From Planctomycetota bacterium (GTDB lineage Bacteria; Planctomycetota; Planctomycetia; Isosphaerales; Isosphaeraceae), in assembly GCA_021807585.1 (NCBI GenBank), contig JAKBCQ010000045.1:1-9570 (forward strand): a DNA stretch of 9,570 nt. Direction: 5' to 3'. Each line of letters begins with the position of its first letter. Position 1 is the stretch's first letter. The position numbers and the translations under genes are program-made. Positions 1 to 8,401 of the stretch are shown here, piece by piece. Under the pieces are notes generated by a model. It had not been told where the DNA came from. It did no database searches and worked only from the letters and a program-made list of their open reading frames with translations.

Positions 1-1014
1 CAGTCGATCCAAAATGAACAAGATCGTCGGCGACGACATGTTGCCGTGCTCGGCTAAAACGCGCAGCGACGGTTCAATCGCGCTCCGATCGAGCCCCGCG
101 GCCTCGGCCACAGCCGACAAAATGCGCGGACCGCCGGGATGAATCGCCCACGAACCGATCGAATCGACCGAGAGCGACCGTCGCGAAAGCCAAGCGTCGA
201 GCCACGGACGAAGACGATTACCGATCAATTCGGGTACGCGCGAAGATAACGTCATCTCAAATCCGTGATCGCCGATCCGCCACGACATCGCGTCCTCCGA
301 ATCGTCGATCAACGTCGACCCCGTCGCGACCAAACGATAAACCCGATCGCTCGATCGTCGTACGAGTTCGCCGACCTCCGTCCCCTCCCGCACGCCCACG
401 AACGCCGCCGAACCGTCGGCGAAGAGAGCGTTCGAGACGATCTTGTTCGCGTCCCAGCCGTATTGATGGTGCAGGCTGCAAAGCTCGACGGCGCAGACGA
501 GCGGACGCGCCGACCGATCGGCTTCGACGAACGCCTCGGCGACCCTCATCGCGTTGATCAACGCATGACATCCCATAAATCCCACATGAACCCGCGCGAC
601 GTCGCGATCTAACGGCAATTGCTTGATTAACAATACGTCAAAACCGGGAGCGTGAAAACCCGTACATGAAACGGTGATCAGATGCGTGATCGTTTTGGGG
701 TCGATGCCGGCTTCGGCGATCGCGGCTCGGCACGAAGCCAAGGCCAAGCCTTGCGCCTCGGCCTCGTATTGTCGCATCCGTTCGCTCGTCGAGGGGCTTT
801 GGTCGACGAAAAACGATTGACGCTCGGAAAGATCCCCCGTCGACGCGTTCAACAAAACCGAGCCGCGACTCTCGACCCCCGACCGCCGATAAAGCTCGTC
901 GAACAACCGCTCGTGCTCGGAGGTTTGGCACGAGAAGCGTCGCATGATCGCGGCGGCGTCGGCCCTGCCGATGCGATGCGGCGGAACGGCCGTACCGATC
1001 CCGGCGATTATCAT
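1..1014 (-). CDS. Type III polyketide synthase (chalcone/alkylresorcinol synthase-like), 3' end cut by window edge
   Basis: Reading the minus strand from the ATG at 1014-1012 gives 338 open codons with no stop before the left edge; family members usually run about 350-390 residues, so only a short C-terminus is missing. The thiolase-fold triad is visible: Cys149 in GFMGCHAL, His292 in WAIHPGGPR and Asn325 in EHGNMSSPTILF, the last being the classic GNMSS signature. VSCTGFHAPGFD (115-126) is the usual motif ahead of the active site. Such enzymes extend fatty acyl starters with malonyl-CoA and cyclise them to alkylresorcinols or alkylpyrones. The start lies 10 bases after the flavoprotein stop, so it is the third gene of a methyltransferase-flavoprotein-PKS operon. 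The Shine-Dalgarno is weak (AAAGAC), suggesting coupling to upstream translation. Family assignment is firm; the exact product (resorcinol or pyrone) cannot be told from sequence alone. Confidence 0.93.
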   Translation of the reverse strand, partial: MIIAGIGTAVPPHRIGRADAAAIMRRFSCQTSEHERLFDELYRRSGVESRGSVLLNASTGDLSERQSFFVDQSPSTSERMRQYEAEAQGLALASCRAAIAEAGIDPKTITHLITVSCTGFHAPGFDVLLIKQLPLDRDVARVHVGFMGCHALINAMRVAEAFVEADRSARPLVCAVELCSLHHQYGWDANKIVSNALFADGSAAFVGVREGTEVGELVRRSSDRVYRLVATGSTLIDDSEDAMSWRIGDHGFEMTLSSRVPELIGNRLRPWLDAWLSRRSLSVDSIGSWAIHPGGPRILSAVAEAAGLDRSAIEPSLRVLAEHGNMSSPTILFILDRL

Positions 1015-1024
1015 GAGAGTGTCT

Positions 1025-2203
1025 TTAATTGGATATTTGAGGACATACGGTCGGGCTCGCGTTGATTCTACGAATTATCATGTCGGCGATCGCCGGCGTT
1101 CGCTCGGCTAGTTTCGCTACGAGTCCGGCGAGCCGCGGTCGTCTGAGTGTGAACGCCAATCCGCGACAAACGAGCGTCGATCGACCGATCAGCAGCCGAT
1201 GCGTTTCGATCCATTCGCGCTCGATCGCGCTCGTCCATCGCTCGATCCCCTCGAGAGCGATCGGGACGCCCGCCGAGGCCGAACTCAGCGCCCAGCCGAT
1301 CCCTTCGCCCGTAAAAGGTTCAATATATCCCGCGGCGTCTCCCAGTATAATCAGCCGACGCGCCGCGACGGGACGCGTCGACCTCGAGAGCGCGACCGTT
1401 CCCCGCCATGAGCCGTCGTCGTCCGATTGAATCGCGGGAAATCCCGCCTCGCGAAGAATCGCGGCCGCGGCCCGCGCGGAGGATTCGCATGCTTTGATAA
1501 ACGCTTTATCAAACGCCGCTGCGACGTTCAAGCTTCCGTCCTCCACGCGAACGAGCCCCACGTATCCATGGCGACCGATCGCCATGTGTATCGTCTTATC
1601 GTTATACGCGCTCGAGCCCGCATCGACCACGCGGCCCGCGCCGATCCTCGATCGAGCCGCGATCCGAGTTCGGATGCTCGGTTCGCCTTCAAGAGCCGCG
1701 TTTCCGAGCCCCGACGCCGCCGCGACGACGCGCGCCCGGGCGTGAATCGTTCGTCCGTGTCGTTCGAGCCGAACGCCTCGAGTCGTATTGTCACAGACTT
1801 CGATCGTCGCGTGAGTTTCGGCCAAGAACCGCGCTCCCGCGGCGATCGCCGCTTCAACCAGCGCGTTATCGAACCTCGTTCGCGAGATCGCCTTACCCAG
1901 CAAAGCATGCCGGTGAATTGAACATCCACGAACGCCGAGATGAAAGTGTTCTAATGCGATTCCGCCGATTCGATCGACGAGCGTTCCCAAACCCTCGTCG
2001 TTCAATACGGCGAGGGCGCGACGGTTGACGCACGATCCGCAAACTTTGGCTCGCGGGAATGCTTTTTTATCGACGAGCAAAACGTTTACTCCGGCGAGCG
2101 CGAATCGCCGCGCCGCGAGCGCCCCGGCGGGTCCCGCGCCGACGACGATCGCGTCCCACACGTGTCTTTGTGCCTCGTCGAGGTCGATCGTGGCGGGCGT
2201 CAT
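1025..2203 (-). CDS. FAD-dependent oxidoreductase, geranylgeranyl reductase / aromatic hydroxylase-like
   Basis: The protein has 392 residues from the chosen start. The N-terminal Rossmann FAD motif VGAGPAG (21-27) is followed by VLLVDK (41-46) and a CGSC motif (55-58) typical of the geranylgeranyl-reductase-like group. The second FAD signature is LGDAAGYIEPFTGEGIGWA (287-305). A longer in-frame ATG exists at 2239, but the ATG at 2203 overlaps the upstream methyltransferase stop as ATGA and has GGAG (2210-2213) six bases upstream, so it is preferred. The gene sits between methyltransferase and type III PKS genes. In the Streptomyces srs operon a flavoprotein of related class hydroxylates the PKS-made phenolic ring on the way to a quinone. 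By inference this protein oxidises (or reduces) the lipid made by the neighbouring PKS; its exact reaction is unknown. No membrane helix is obvious. Confidence 0.85.
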   Translation of the reverse strand: MTPATIDLDEAQRHVWDAIVVGAGPAGALAARRFALAGVNVLLVDKKAFPRAKVCGSCVNRRALAVLNDEGLGTLVDRIGGIALEHFHLGVRGCSIHRHALLGKAISRTRFDNALVEAAIAAGARFLAETHATIEVCDNTTRGVRLERHGRTIHARARVVAAASGLGNAALEGEPSIRTRIAARSRIGAGRVVDAGSSAYNDKTIHMAIGRHGYVGLVRVEDGSLNVAAAFDKAFIKACESSARAAAAILREAGFPAIQSDDDGSWRGTVALSRSTRPVAARRLIILGDAAGYIEPFTGEGIGWALSSASAGVPIALEGIERWTSAIEREWIETHRLLIGRSTLVCRGLAFTLRRPRLAGLVAKLAERTPAIADMIIRRINASPTVCPQISN

Positions 2204-2922
2204 TCTCGGCTCCAGGAGAGGAGGAAACGTTGCGGCCAATGACGCGTGAGGGTCGCTTGGTCAAGTCCGGCGCGGTCGGCGAGGCGTTTGGCCTCGTCGA
2301 TCGTGAACGCCGCGGAGACCGAAGCAGGGCCGTCGAAACGAACGACTTTCGAGCGGCTTAAGATTCGGCATCCCAGCCATGCCATCGCATAGCCGAGCCC
2401 GCCGCGGATGAGGTCGTTGACGAGAACCAATCGCCGTGTCACGGTCGCCATCCGGCGCAAGAGCGCAACGGCTTCATCCTCGTCGAGGTGGTGGAGGAAG
2501 AGCGAGCACATCACGACATCATACGCTTCCGGAAGCGGTCCACCCAGAGCGTCCCGGACGAAGAACCTCGCGTCGGCGCGGAGCGATACGGCGGCTCGCG
2601 TTGCGAATTCGATCGCGACGGGGCTGATATCGCAGCCTTCGACTTGGATGTTGAGTCGAGCCCTCGCGGCTCTTTTGGAGAGACGCGAGGCGACGTCTCC
2701 CCCTCCGCACGCGAGATCGAGCACGCGAATCGGCGCGGGGGATCGTTCGCGAGCGAGCCGAGCGATCGCGGGCCAAACGATCGCGTCGCTCCGGCTCAAC
2801 ACGTTGATCCTCTCGAGCCCGCGAAGCGCCTCGACGTGGAGATCGGCGTCGAGATCGGGTTGATCCATGATCTCGGGCGTGCGCAATCGAACCGAGAGAT
2901 CGGGGGTTTTCCGAGACGGCAT
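2200..2922 (-). CDS. Class I SAM-dependent methyltransferase of the type III PKS cluster
   Basis: A 240-residue protein with a typical Rossmann methyltransferase fold: motif I VLDLACGGGDVA (67-78) binds SAM, the acidic loop is CDIS (97-100), motif II-like VRDAL lies at 122-126, and LFLHHLDEDEA (141-151) follows the YDVVMCS strand. An N-terminal segment RTPEIMDQPDLD (14-25) precedes the core and resembles the lead-in of methyltransferases beside bacterial type III PKS genes, which argues for the long start at 2922 rather than Met19. The start has a weak GAAGA Shine-Dalgarno. It is the first gene of the lipid operon and its TGA overlaps the flavoprotein ATG. The likely role, inferred from context, is O- or C-methylation of the alkylresorcinol/alkylpyrone product. 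It could in principle methylate another aromatic or quinone substrate. Confidence 0.85.
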   Translation of the reverse strand: MPSRKTPDLSVRLRTPEIMDQPDLDADLHVEALRGLERINVLSRSDAIVWPAIARLARERSPAPIRVLDLACGGGDVASRLSKRAARARLNIQVEGCDISPVAIEFATRAAVSLRADARFFVRDALGGPLPEAYDVVMCSLFLHHLDEDEAVALLRRMATVTRRLVLVNDLIRGGLGYAMAWLGCRILSRSKVVRFDGPASVSAAFTIDEAKRLADRAGLDQATLTRHWPQRFLLSWSRE

Positions 2923-2936
2923 AAAATGTCTTCAGG

Positions 2937-2960
2937 TTATGTAAAAGAATGTTCACATAA
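2937..2960. repeat. Short inverted repeat upstream of the lipid operon
   Basis: TTATGT (2937-2942) and ACATAA (2955-2960) form perfect 6-base arms around a 12-base AT-rich centre. The repeat lies in the 59-base gap between the peptidase stop and the methyltransferase start, 14 bases or more upstream of the ATG. Its AT content stands out from the surroundings. It could be an operator or part of a promoter for the methyltransferase-flavoprotein-PKS operon; it has no T-run and does not look like a terminator. Function is inferred only from position. Confidence 0.3.
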
Positions 2961-2981
2961 GATCGCCGACACGCGGGTCGA

Positions 2982-5288
<2,307 letters not shown>

Positions 5289-5296
5289 CGGGGTCG

Positions 5297-5301
5297 TCCT
5301 C
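5297..5301 (-). promoter_or_regulatory. Shine-Dalgarno of the S9 peptidase gene
   Basis: GAGGA on the minus strand lies eight bases before the ATG at 5288 and within the short gap after the regulator stop. It fixes the peptidase start and shows the peptidase is translated independently even if it shares a message with the regulator. Confidence 0.6.
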
Positions 5302-5316
5302 GATACGCGTTGCGGG

Positions 5317-6222
5317 TTACGGTTTGTGATCGGTCGATTCGAGGCGGTCGAGGAGTCCCTCGACGATCGTACGTTGTTCGCGGATGTGCGCGGCGAGAGC
5401 GCGGGAGGCGCGGCGGTGATCGCGATCGATCAGCGCCGCGAGGATCTCGGCGTGGCGCTCGGCCATCGCGGCGACGACGCTCGCCTCGGGCGCCGCGTAA
5501 TCGAACAACGCCGAATAGAACGCTCCGTGCTCCTGAAAAAATCGAATGATATATGTGTTTTCAGACTTTTTAATAAGATATTCATGCAGGGAATTATCGA
5601 TTTTCGGATCGTGCGCGCGAGGCAAGTTGCGGGCGAGGATCCGTTTGAGGTCGGAGATTTCGAGCCTCGGCGCGGCGAGTTCGAGCGCCTTGAGTTCGAG
5701 GGTTTCGCGAACGACGAGGTAATCGCGCATGTCGGCGACGTCGAAATCGCGCGGTCGCCAGCCTTTCCTTGGGATATGGACGAGCAAACCTCGGCCGCAG
5801 AGACGACCGAACGCGTGACGGACGACGGTTCGGCCGACGCCGAGGCGGCGCGCCGTCGCCTCTTCGCGGAGGTAGTCGCCGTTTCGTCTCAGGCTCGCGA
5901 CGATCGCTTCTTTGGCAAGTCGATCCTCGATGCGGCGCGCGCGATCAATCGGCGAATCGATCTGTTTATGCTTTGTTCGCGCGAGAAATCGAGATTTATT
6001 GGATATTTTCGATCGGCCGGGGTCGACCGACACGCGGCCGTCGTCGTTGCGGACGAGCAATCCCTCGGCGACGAGTTGGTCGATCGCCTGCCGAACGGGT
6101 TTATGACTGACGCCGTAGCGATCGGCGAGCGCCGCGAGGGTGAGCCGGGAGGGGTCGGTTTCGCCGCCGCCGAGACGCTCGGTAAGATCGCGCTTGATGT
6201 AATCGCGGAGCGTCGTTCGCAT
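5317..6222 (-). CDS. GntR-family (FCD) regulator with two tandem winged-helix domains
   Basis: From the ATG at 6222 the protein has 301 residues, well over the usual 220-250 of FadR-type GntR proteins, because it carries two DNA-binding domains. The first winged helix spans about 2-68 (LTLAALADRYGVSHKPVRQA, then LVAEGLLVR). A basic linker (about 69-97) follows, then a second winged helix (about 98-160, with YLREEATARRLGVGRTVVRH and LCGRGLLVHIPRKGW). The FCD effector domain (about 163-295) keeps the metal/ligand pattern Asp209, His213, His257, His279. GAGG at 6233-6236 supports the ATG; a TTG at 6243 in frame is less likely. It is divergent from the hydroxyproline genes, and GntR proteins such as rhizobial HypR control this pathway, so it is probably the pathway repressor. 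It may also drive or co-express the S9 peptidase 28 bases downstream. Confidence 0.93.
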   Translation of the reverse strand: MRTTLRDYIKRDLTERLGGGETDPSRLTLAALADRYGVSHKPVRQAIDQLVAEGLLVRNDDGRVSVDPGRSKISNKSRFLARTKHKQIDSPIDRARRIEDRLAKEAIVASLRRNGDYLREEATARRLGVGRTVVRHAFGRLCGRGLLVHIPRKGWRPRDFDVADMRDYLVVRETLELKALELAAPRLEISDLKRILARNLPRAHDPKIDNSLHEYLIKKSENTYIIRFFQEHGAFYSALFDYAAPEASVVAAMAERHAEILAALIDRDHRRASRALAAHIREQRTIVEGLLDRLESTDHKP

Positions 6223-6294
6223 CGGAAACAAACCTCGAATCAAACCGATTAATACGTGAATTCGCTCGCGGCGGTCGTCTCGTCGGCTACGGAT

Positions 6295-6310
6295 CGCGTC
6301 GATCGACGCG
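6295..6310. repeat. 16-base perfect palindrome in the divergent intergenic region
   Basis: CGCGTCGATCGACGCG reads identically on both strands. It lies about 72 bases upstream of the regulator ATG and 28 bases upstream of the putative -35 of the divergent operon. It could be a regulator site, but its centre is CGATCG, a hexamer enriched throughout the window, so part of the symmetry comes from that background. Confidence 0.4.
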
Positions 6311-6337
6311 GATCAATGAAGCGATCCCGCGAGGCGA

Positions 6338-6365
6338 TTGACTTTTCAACCGAATCGATTATTCT
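6338..6365 (+). promoter_or_regulatory. Predicted sigma70-type promoter of the hydroxyproline operon
   Basis: TTGACT (6338-6343) and TATTCT (6360-6365) are separated by 16 bases, matching the consensus hexamers at 5/6 and 4/6 positions in an AT-richer patch. The implied transcription start near 6372 leaves a leader of about 86 bases before the deaminase ATG. The start region coincides with the dyad at 6364-6387. Predicted from sequence only. Confidence 0.5.
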
Positions 6366-6387
6366 TGCCCTTGTGTGCAAAGTCAAG
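6364..6387. promoter_or_regulatory. Candidate GntR operator (imperfect dyad with TTGTGTGCAA core)
   Basis: A 24-base imperfect dyad has outer arms CTTG (6364-6367) and CAAG (6384-6387) and the core TTGTGTGCAA (6371-6380), whose TTG/CAA arms are symmetric about the same centre. Eight of twelve half-site positions are symmetric. The core resembles the TTGT-N2-ACAA style operators of FCD-type GntR regulators. It overlaps the -10 edge and predicted start of the divergent operon, where a bound repressor would block transcription. Assignment to the neighbouring regulator is inferred. Confidence 0.45.
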
Positions 6388-6457
6388 AACGTCGCGCCGA
6401 GGGTGTCCGGTCGATTTCGAGATCGAGAACGACGGGCGATTTGTAAAGAGAAAAGAC

Positions 6458-7372
6458 ATGAGCAAACCAAGATGGACGGGGGTTTATCCCGCGGCCTCGA
6501 CCGAGTTCAAGGCGGATCAATCGCTCGACGTCGCCGCGACGATCAAGCATGTTGATGCGATGATTAAAGCAGGCGTGCACGGGATGATCGCGCTCGGGAC
6601 GGTCGGCGAGAACTGTTCGCTCGAATATCACGAGAAGCTCGATCTGTTGCGCGCCGTCGTTTCGAGCGTGAAGGGGCGCGTACCGGTGTTGACGGGGGTG
6701 GCCGAATACACGACGGCGCTTGCGCTTAGGTTCGCAGCCGACGCGGCCAAGATCGGCGTCGACGGCCTGATGGTGCTGCCGGCGATGGTTTATAAGTCGG
6801 ACCCGCGCGAAACCATCGCGCATTTTCGAGCCGTCGCCGGCGCGACCGATCTGCCGATCATGGTTTACAACAATCCCATCTCATATTCGGTCGACATCAC
6901 GCCCGAGATGTTTGTCGAACTCGCCGACGTGAAGACGATCGTCTCGATCAAGGAATCGTCGGAGAACGTGCGCAGGATCACCGATTTGAGGAACCTTTGC
7001 GGCGATCGTTTTTCGGTCGTCTGCGGGGTCGACGATCTCGTGCTCGAAAGCATTTTGCTCGGCGCCGACGGTTGGGTTTCGGGGCTCGTCAACGCGTTCC
7101 CGGTCGAGAATCGGCTGCTCTGGGATCTCGCGACCGAAGGTCGCTGGGCCGAGGCTCGCGAGGTGTATCGCTGGTACACCCCCCTGCTCCACCTTGATAC
7201 CTATGTGAAGCTTGTTCAATACATTAAGCTCGCGAACCAGGAGACGGGCTTCGGTTCCGAGACCGTCCGCGCTCCCAGGCTGCCCCTCGTCGGCGAGGAA
7301 CGCGAACGGATCCTCGCGATCATCCGCAAGGCGATCGCGACGCGTCCCGACCCCGCCAAATACGGCAAATGA
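6458..7372 (+). CDS. DHDPS-family lyase, probable delta1-pyrroline-4-hydroxy-2-carboxylate deaminase
   Basis: A 304-residue TIM-barrel protein of the DHDPS/N-acetylneuraminate lyase superfamily. The Schiff-base lysine is Lys165 in IVSIKESSEN, the catalytic tyrosine is Tyr137 in MVYNNP, and the carboxylate-binding loop is GTVGE (47-51). True DHDPS has GTTGE and a downstream Arg for aspartate semialdehyde; here the second Thr is Val and the Tyr is followed by NNPISY, which points away from lysine synthesis. Beside a hydroxyproline epimerase and a D-amino-acid oxidase, the expected reaction is deamination/dehydration of 1-pyrroline-4-hydroxy-2-carboxylate to 2-oxoglutarate semialdehyde (the LhpC role). 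The ATG at 6458 is chosen because the conserved N-terminus begins there (RWTGVYPA) and AAAGAGA-type purines precede it; the upstream open frame to 6338 lies in the promoter. It is the first gene of the operon. Confidence 0.87.
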   Translation: MSKPRWTGVYPAASTEFKADQSLDVAATIKHVDAMIKAGVHGMIALGTVGENCSLEYHEKLDLLRAVVSSVKGRVPVLTGVAEYTTALALRFAADAAKIGVDGLMVLPAMVYKSDPRETIAHFRAVAGATDLPIMVYNNPISYSVDITPEMFVELADVKTIVSIKESSENVRRITDLRNLCGDRFSVVCGVDDLVLESILLGADGWVSGLVNAFPVENRLLWDLATEGRWAEAREVYRWYTPLLHLDTYVKLVQYIKLANQETGFGSETVRAPRLPLVGEERERILAIIRKAIATRPDPAKYGK

Positions 7373-7453
7373 CGATCGACTCGGCTCGTCGCGGACGATT
7401 TCCTCGAGATCATATTAAAGATCGGTATTATCTTGAAATCATTGAGCTGCTAC

Positions 7454-8401
7454 ATGAAGACATCAAGCCGCATTGAGGTCGTCGACACGCACACCGAGGG
7501 GGAGCCGACCCGGGTGATTCACGCGGGGGGGCCCGATCTGGGGTCGGGAAGCATGGCCGATCGGCTCGCGGTCTTTCGAGAAAGGTATGATCACATCAGG
7601 ACGGCGGTCGTTTGTGAGCCGAGGGGATCGGACGTGATGGTGGGGGCGATCGTGCTCGAACCGGTCGATCGTTCGAACGCCGCTGGGGTGATTTTTTTCA
7701 ACAACGCGGGATATCTGGGGATGTGCGGTCACGGGACGATCGGCACGGCGATCGCGCTCAAGCATCTGGGACGGATCGGCCCCGGCGAGCATCGTTTGGA
7801 AACCCCGGTCGGCGTCGTCTCGATCACGGTCGACGCGGGGGCTCGGGTGACGGTCGACAACGTCGAGAGCAGGCGGACGCTCAAAAACGTTTCGGTAAAC
7901 GTTCCCGGGATCGGCGGAGTGACGGGAGACGTCGCGTGGGGAGGGAATTGGTTTTTTCTGATTCATGAACATCAAGAATCGATTGAATTAGCAAATGTTG
8001 AGCGATTGACCGATTTCTCCTGGCGGGTGCGCAAGGCGCTCGCTGCGGCGGGGATTATGGGGGACGACGGCGGGGAGATCGATCATATCGAGCTGTTCGG
8101 TCCTTCTCGGCGGTCGGGAATCGACGGTAAGAATTTTGTGTTGTGTCCCGGCAAGGCTTATGATCGTTCGCCTTGCGGGACGGGGACGAGCGCCAAGCTC
8201 GCGTGTCTCGCGGCCGACGGGAAGCTCGGCGAGGGGGCGATTTGGCGACAAGAGGGGATCGTCGGCGGCGTGTTCGAGGGTTCGGTGCGGATCGTCGACG
8301 GCAAGATTCTGCCTAGAATCAGCGGGACGGCGTACGTGAACGCCGTCGCTTCGATCGTCCTCGATCCCGACGATCCGTTCGTTTATGGAATCAAAGCATG
8401 A
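7454..8401 (+). CDS. 4-hydroxyproline 2-epimerase (proline racemase family)
   Basis: A 315-residue proline-racemase-family enzyme with both catalytic cysteines: Cys91 in NAGYLGMCGHGTIG and Cys241 in YDRSPCGTGTSAK. Having two Cys fits an epimerase/racemase; trans-3-hydroxyproline dehydratases of this family replace the first with Thr or Ser. HTEGEPTRV (13-21) and WGGNWFFL (162-169) are typical of hydroxyproline epimerases. It converts trans-4-hydroxy-L-proline to cis-4-hydroxy-D-proline, the entry step of the pathway, by two-base proton transfer in the cytoplasm. An in-frame TTG lies at 7433, but the ATG at 7454 is closer to the conserved start. An 81-base gap separates it from the deaminase; I see no terminator or convincing promoter in it. 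The stop overlaps the next ATG as ATGA, so the oxidase is translationally coupled. Confidence 0.92.
   Translation: MKTSSRIEVVDTHTEGEPTRVIHAGGPDLGSGSMADRLAVFRERYDHIRTAVVCEPRGSDVMVGAIVLEPVDRSNAAGVIFFNNAGYLGMCGHGTIGTAIALKHLGRIGPGEHRLETPVGVVSITVDAGARVTVDNVESRRTLKNVSVNVPGIGGVTGDVAWGGNWFFLIHEHQESIELANVERLTDFSWRVRKALAAAGIMGDDGGEIDHIELFGPSRRSGIDGKNFVLCPGKAYDRSPCGTGTSAKLACLAADGKLGEGAIWRQEGIVGGVFEGSVRIVDGKILPRISGTAYVNAVASIVLDPDDPFVYGIKA

Noticed and set aside
265..1065. Plus-strand open frames (265-612 and 682-1065) across the left edge
   Set aside because: They are antisense to the type III PKS, whose catalytic Cys, His and Asn and GNMSS motif are all readable on the minus strand.
2204..2239. Upstream ATG at 2239 for the flavoprotein
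   Set aside because: It adds 12 residues without family features and lengthens the overlap with the methyltransferase; the ATG at 2203 forms an ATGA junction and has GGAG at good spacing.
5326..6252. A 308-codon open frame on the plus strand, almost exactly opposite the GntR gene
   Set aside because: Its translation shows no recognisable domain, while the minus strand encodes clear winged-helix and FCD domains. It arises because frequent codons such as CGA/TCG and GAT/ATC stay open when reverse-complemented.
6338..6457. 40-codon N-terminal extension of the deaminase
   Set aside because: The extension starts at a TTG inside the predicted -35 hexamer, has no ribosome site, and the conserved N-terminus starts at the ATG at 6458.
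7373..7453. Possible internal promoter (TATTAT at 7426-7431) or terminator between deaminase and epimerase
   Set aside because: No acceptable -35 hexamer lies 16-18 bases upstream, and no GC-rich hairpin followed by a T-run is present; simple read-through is the better reading.
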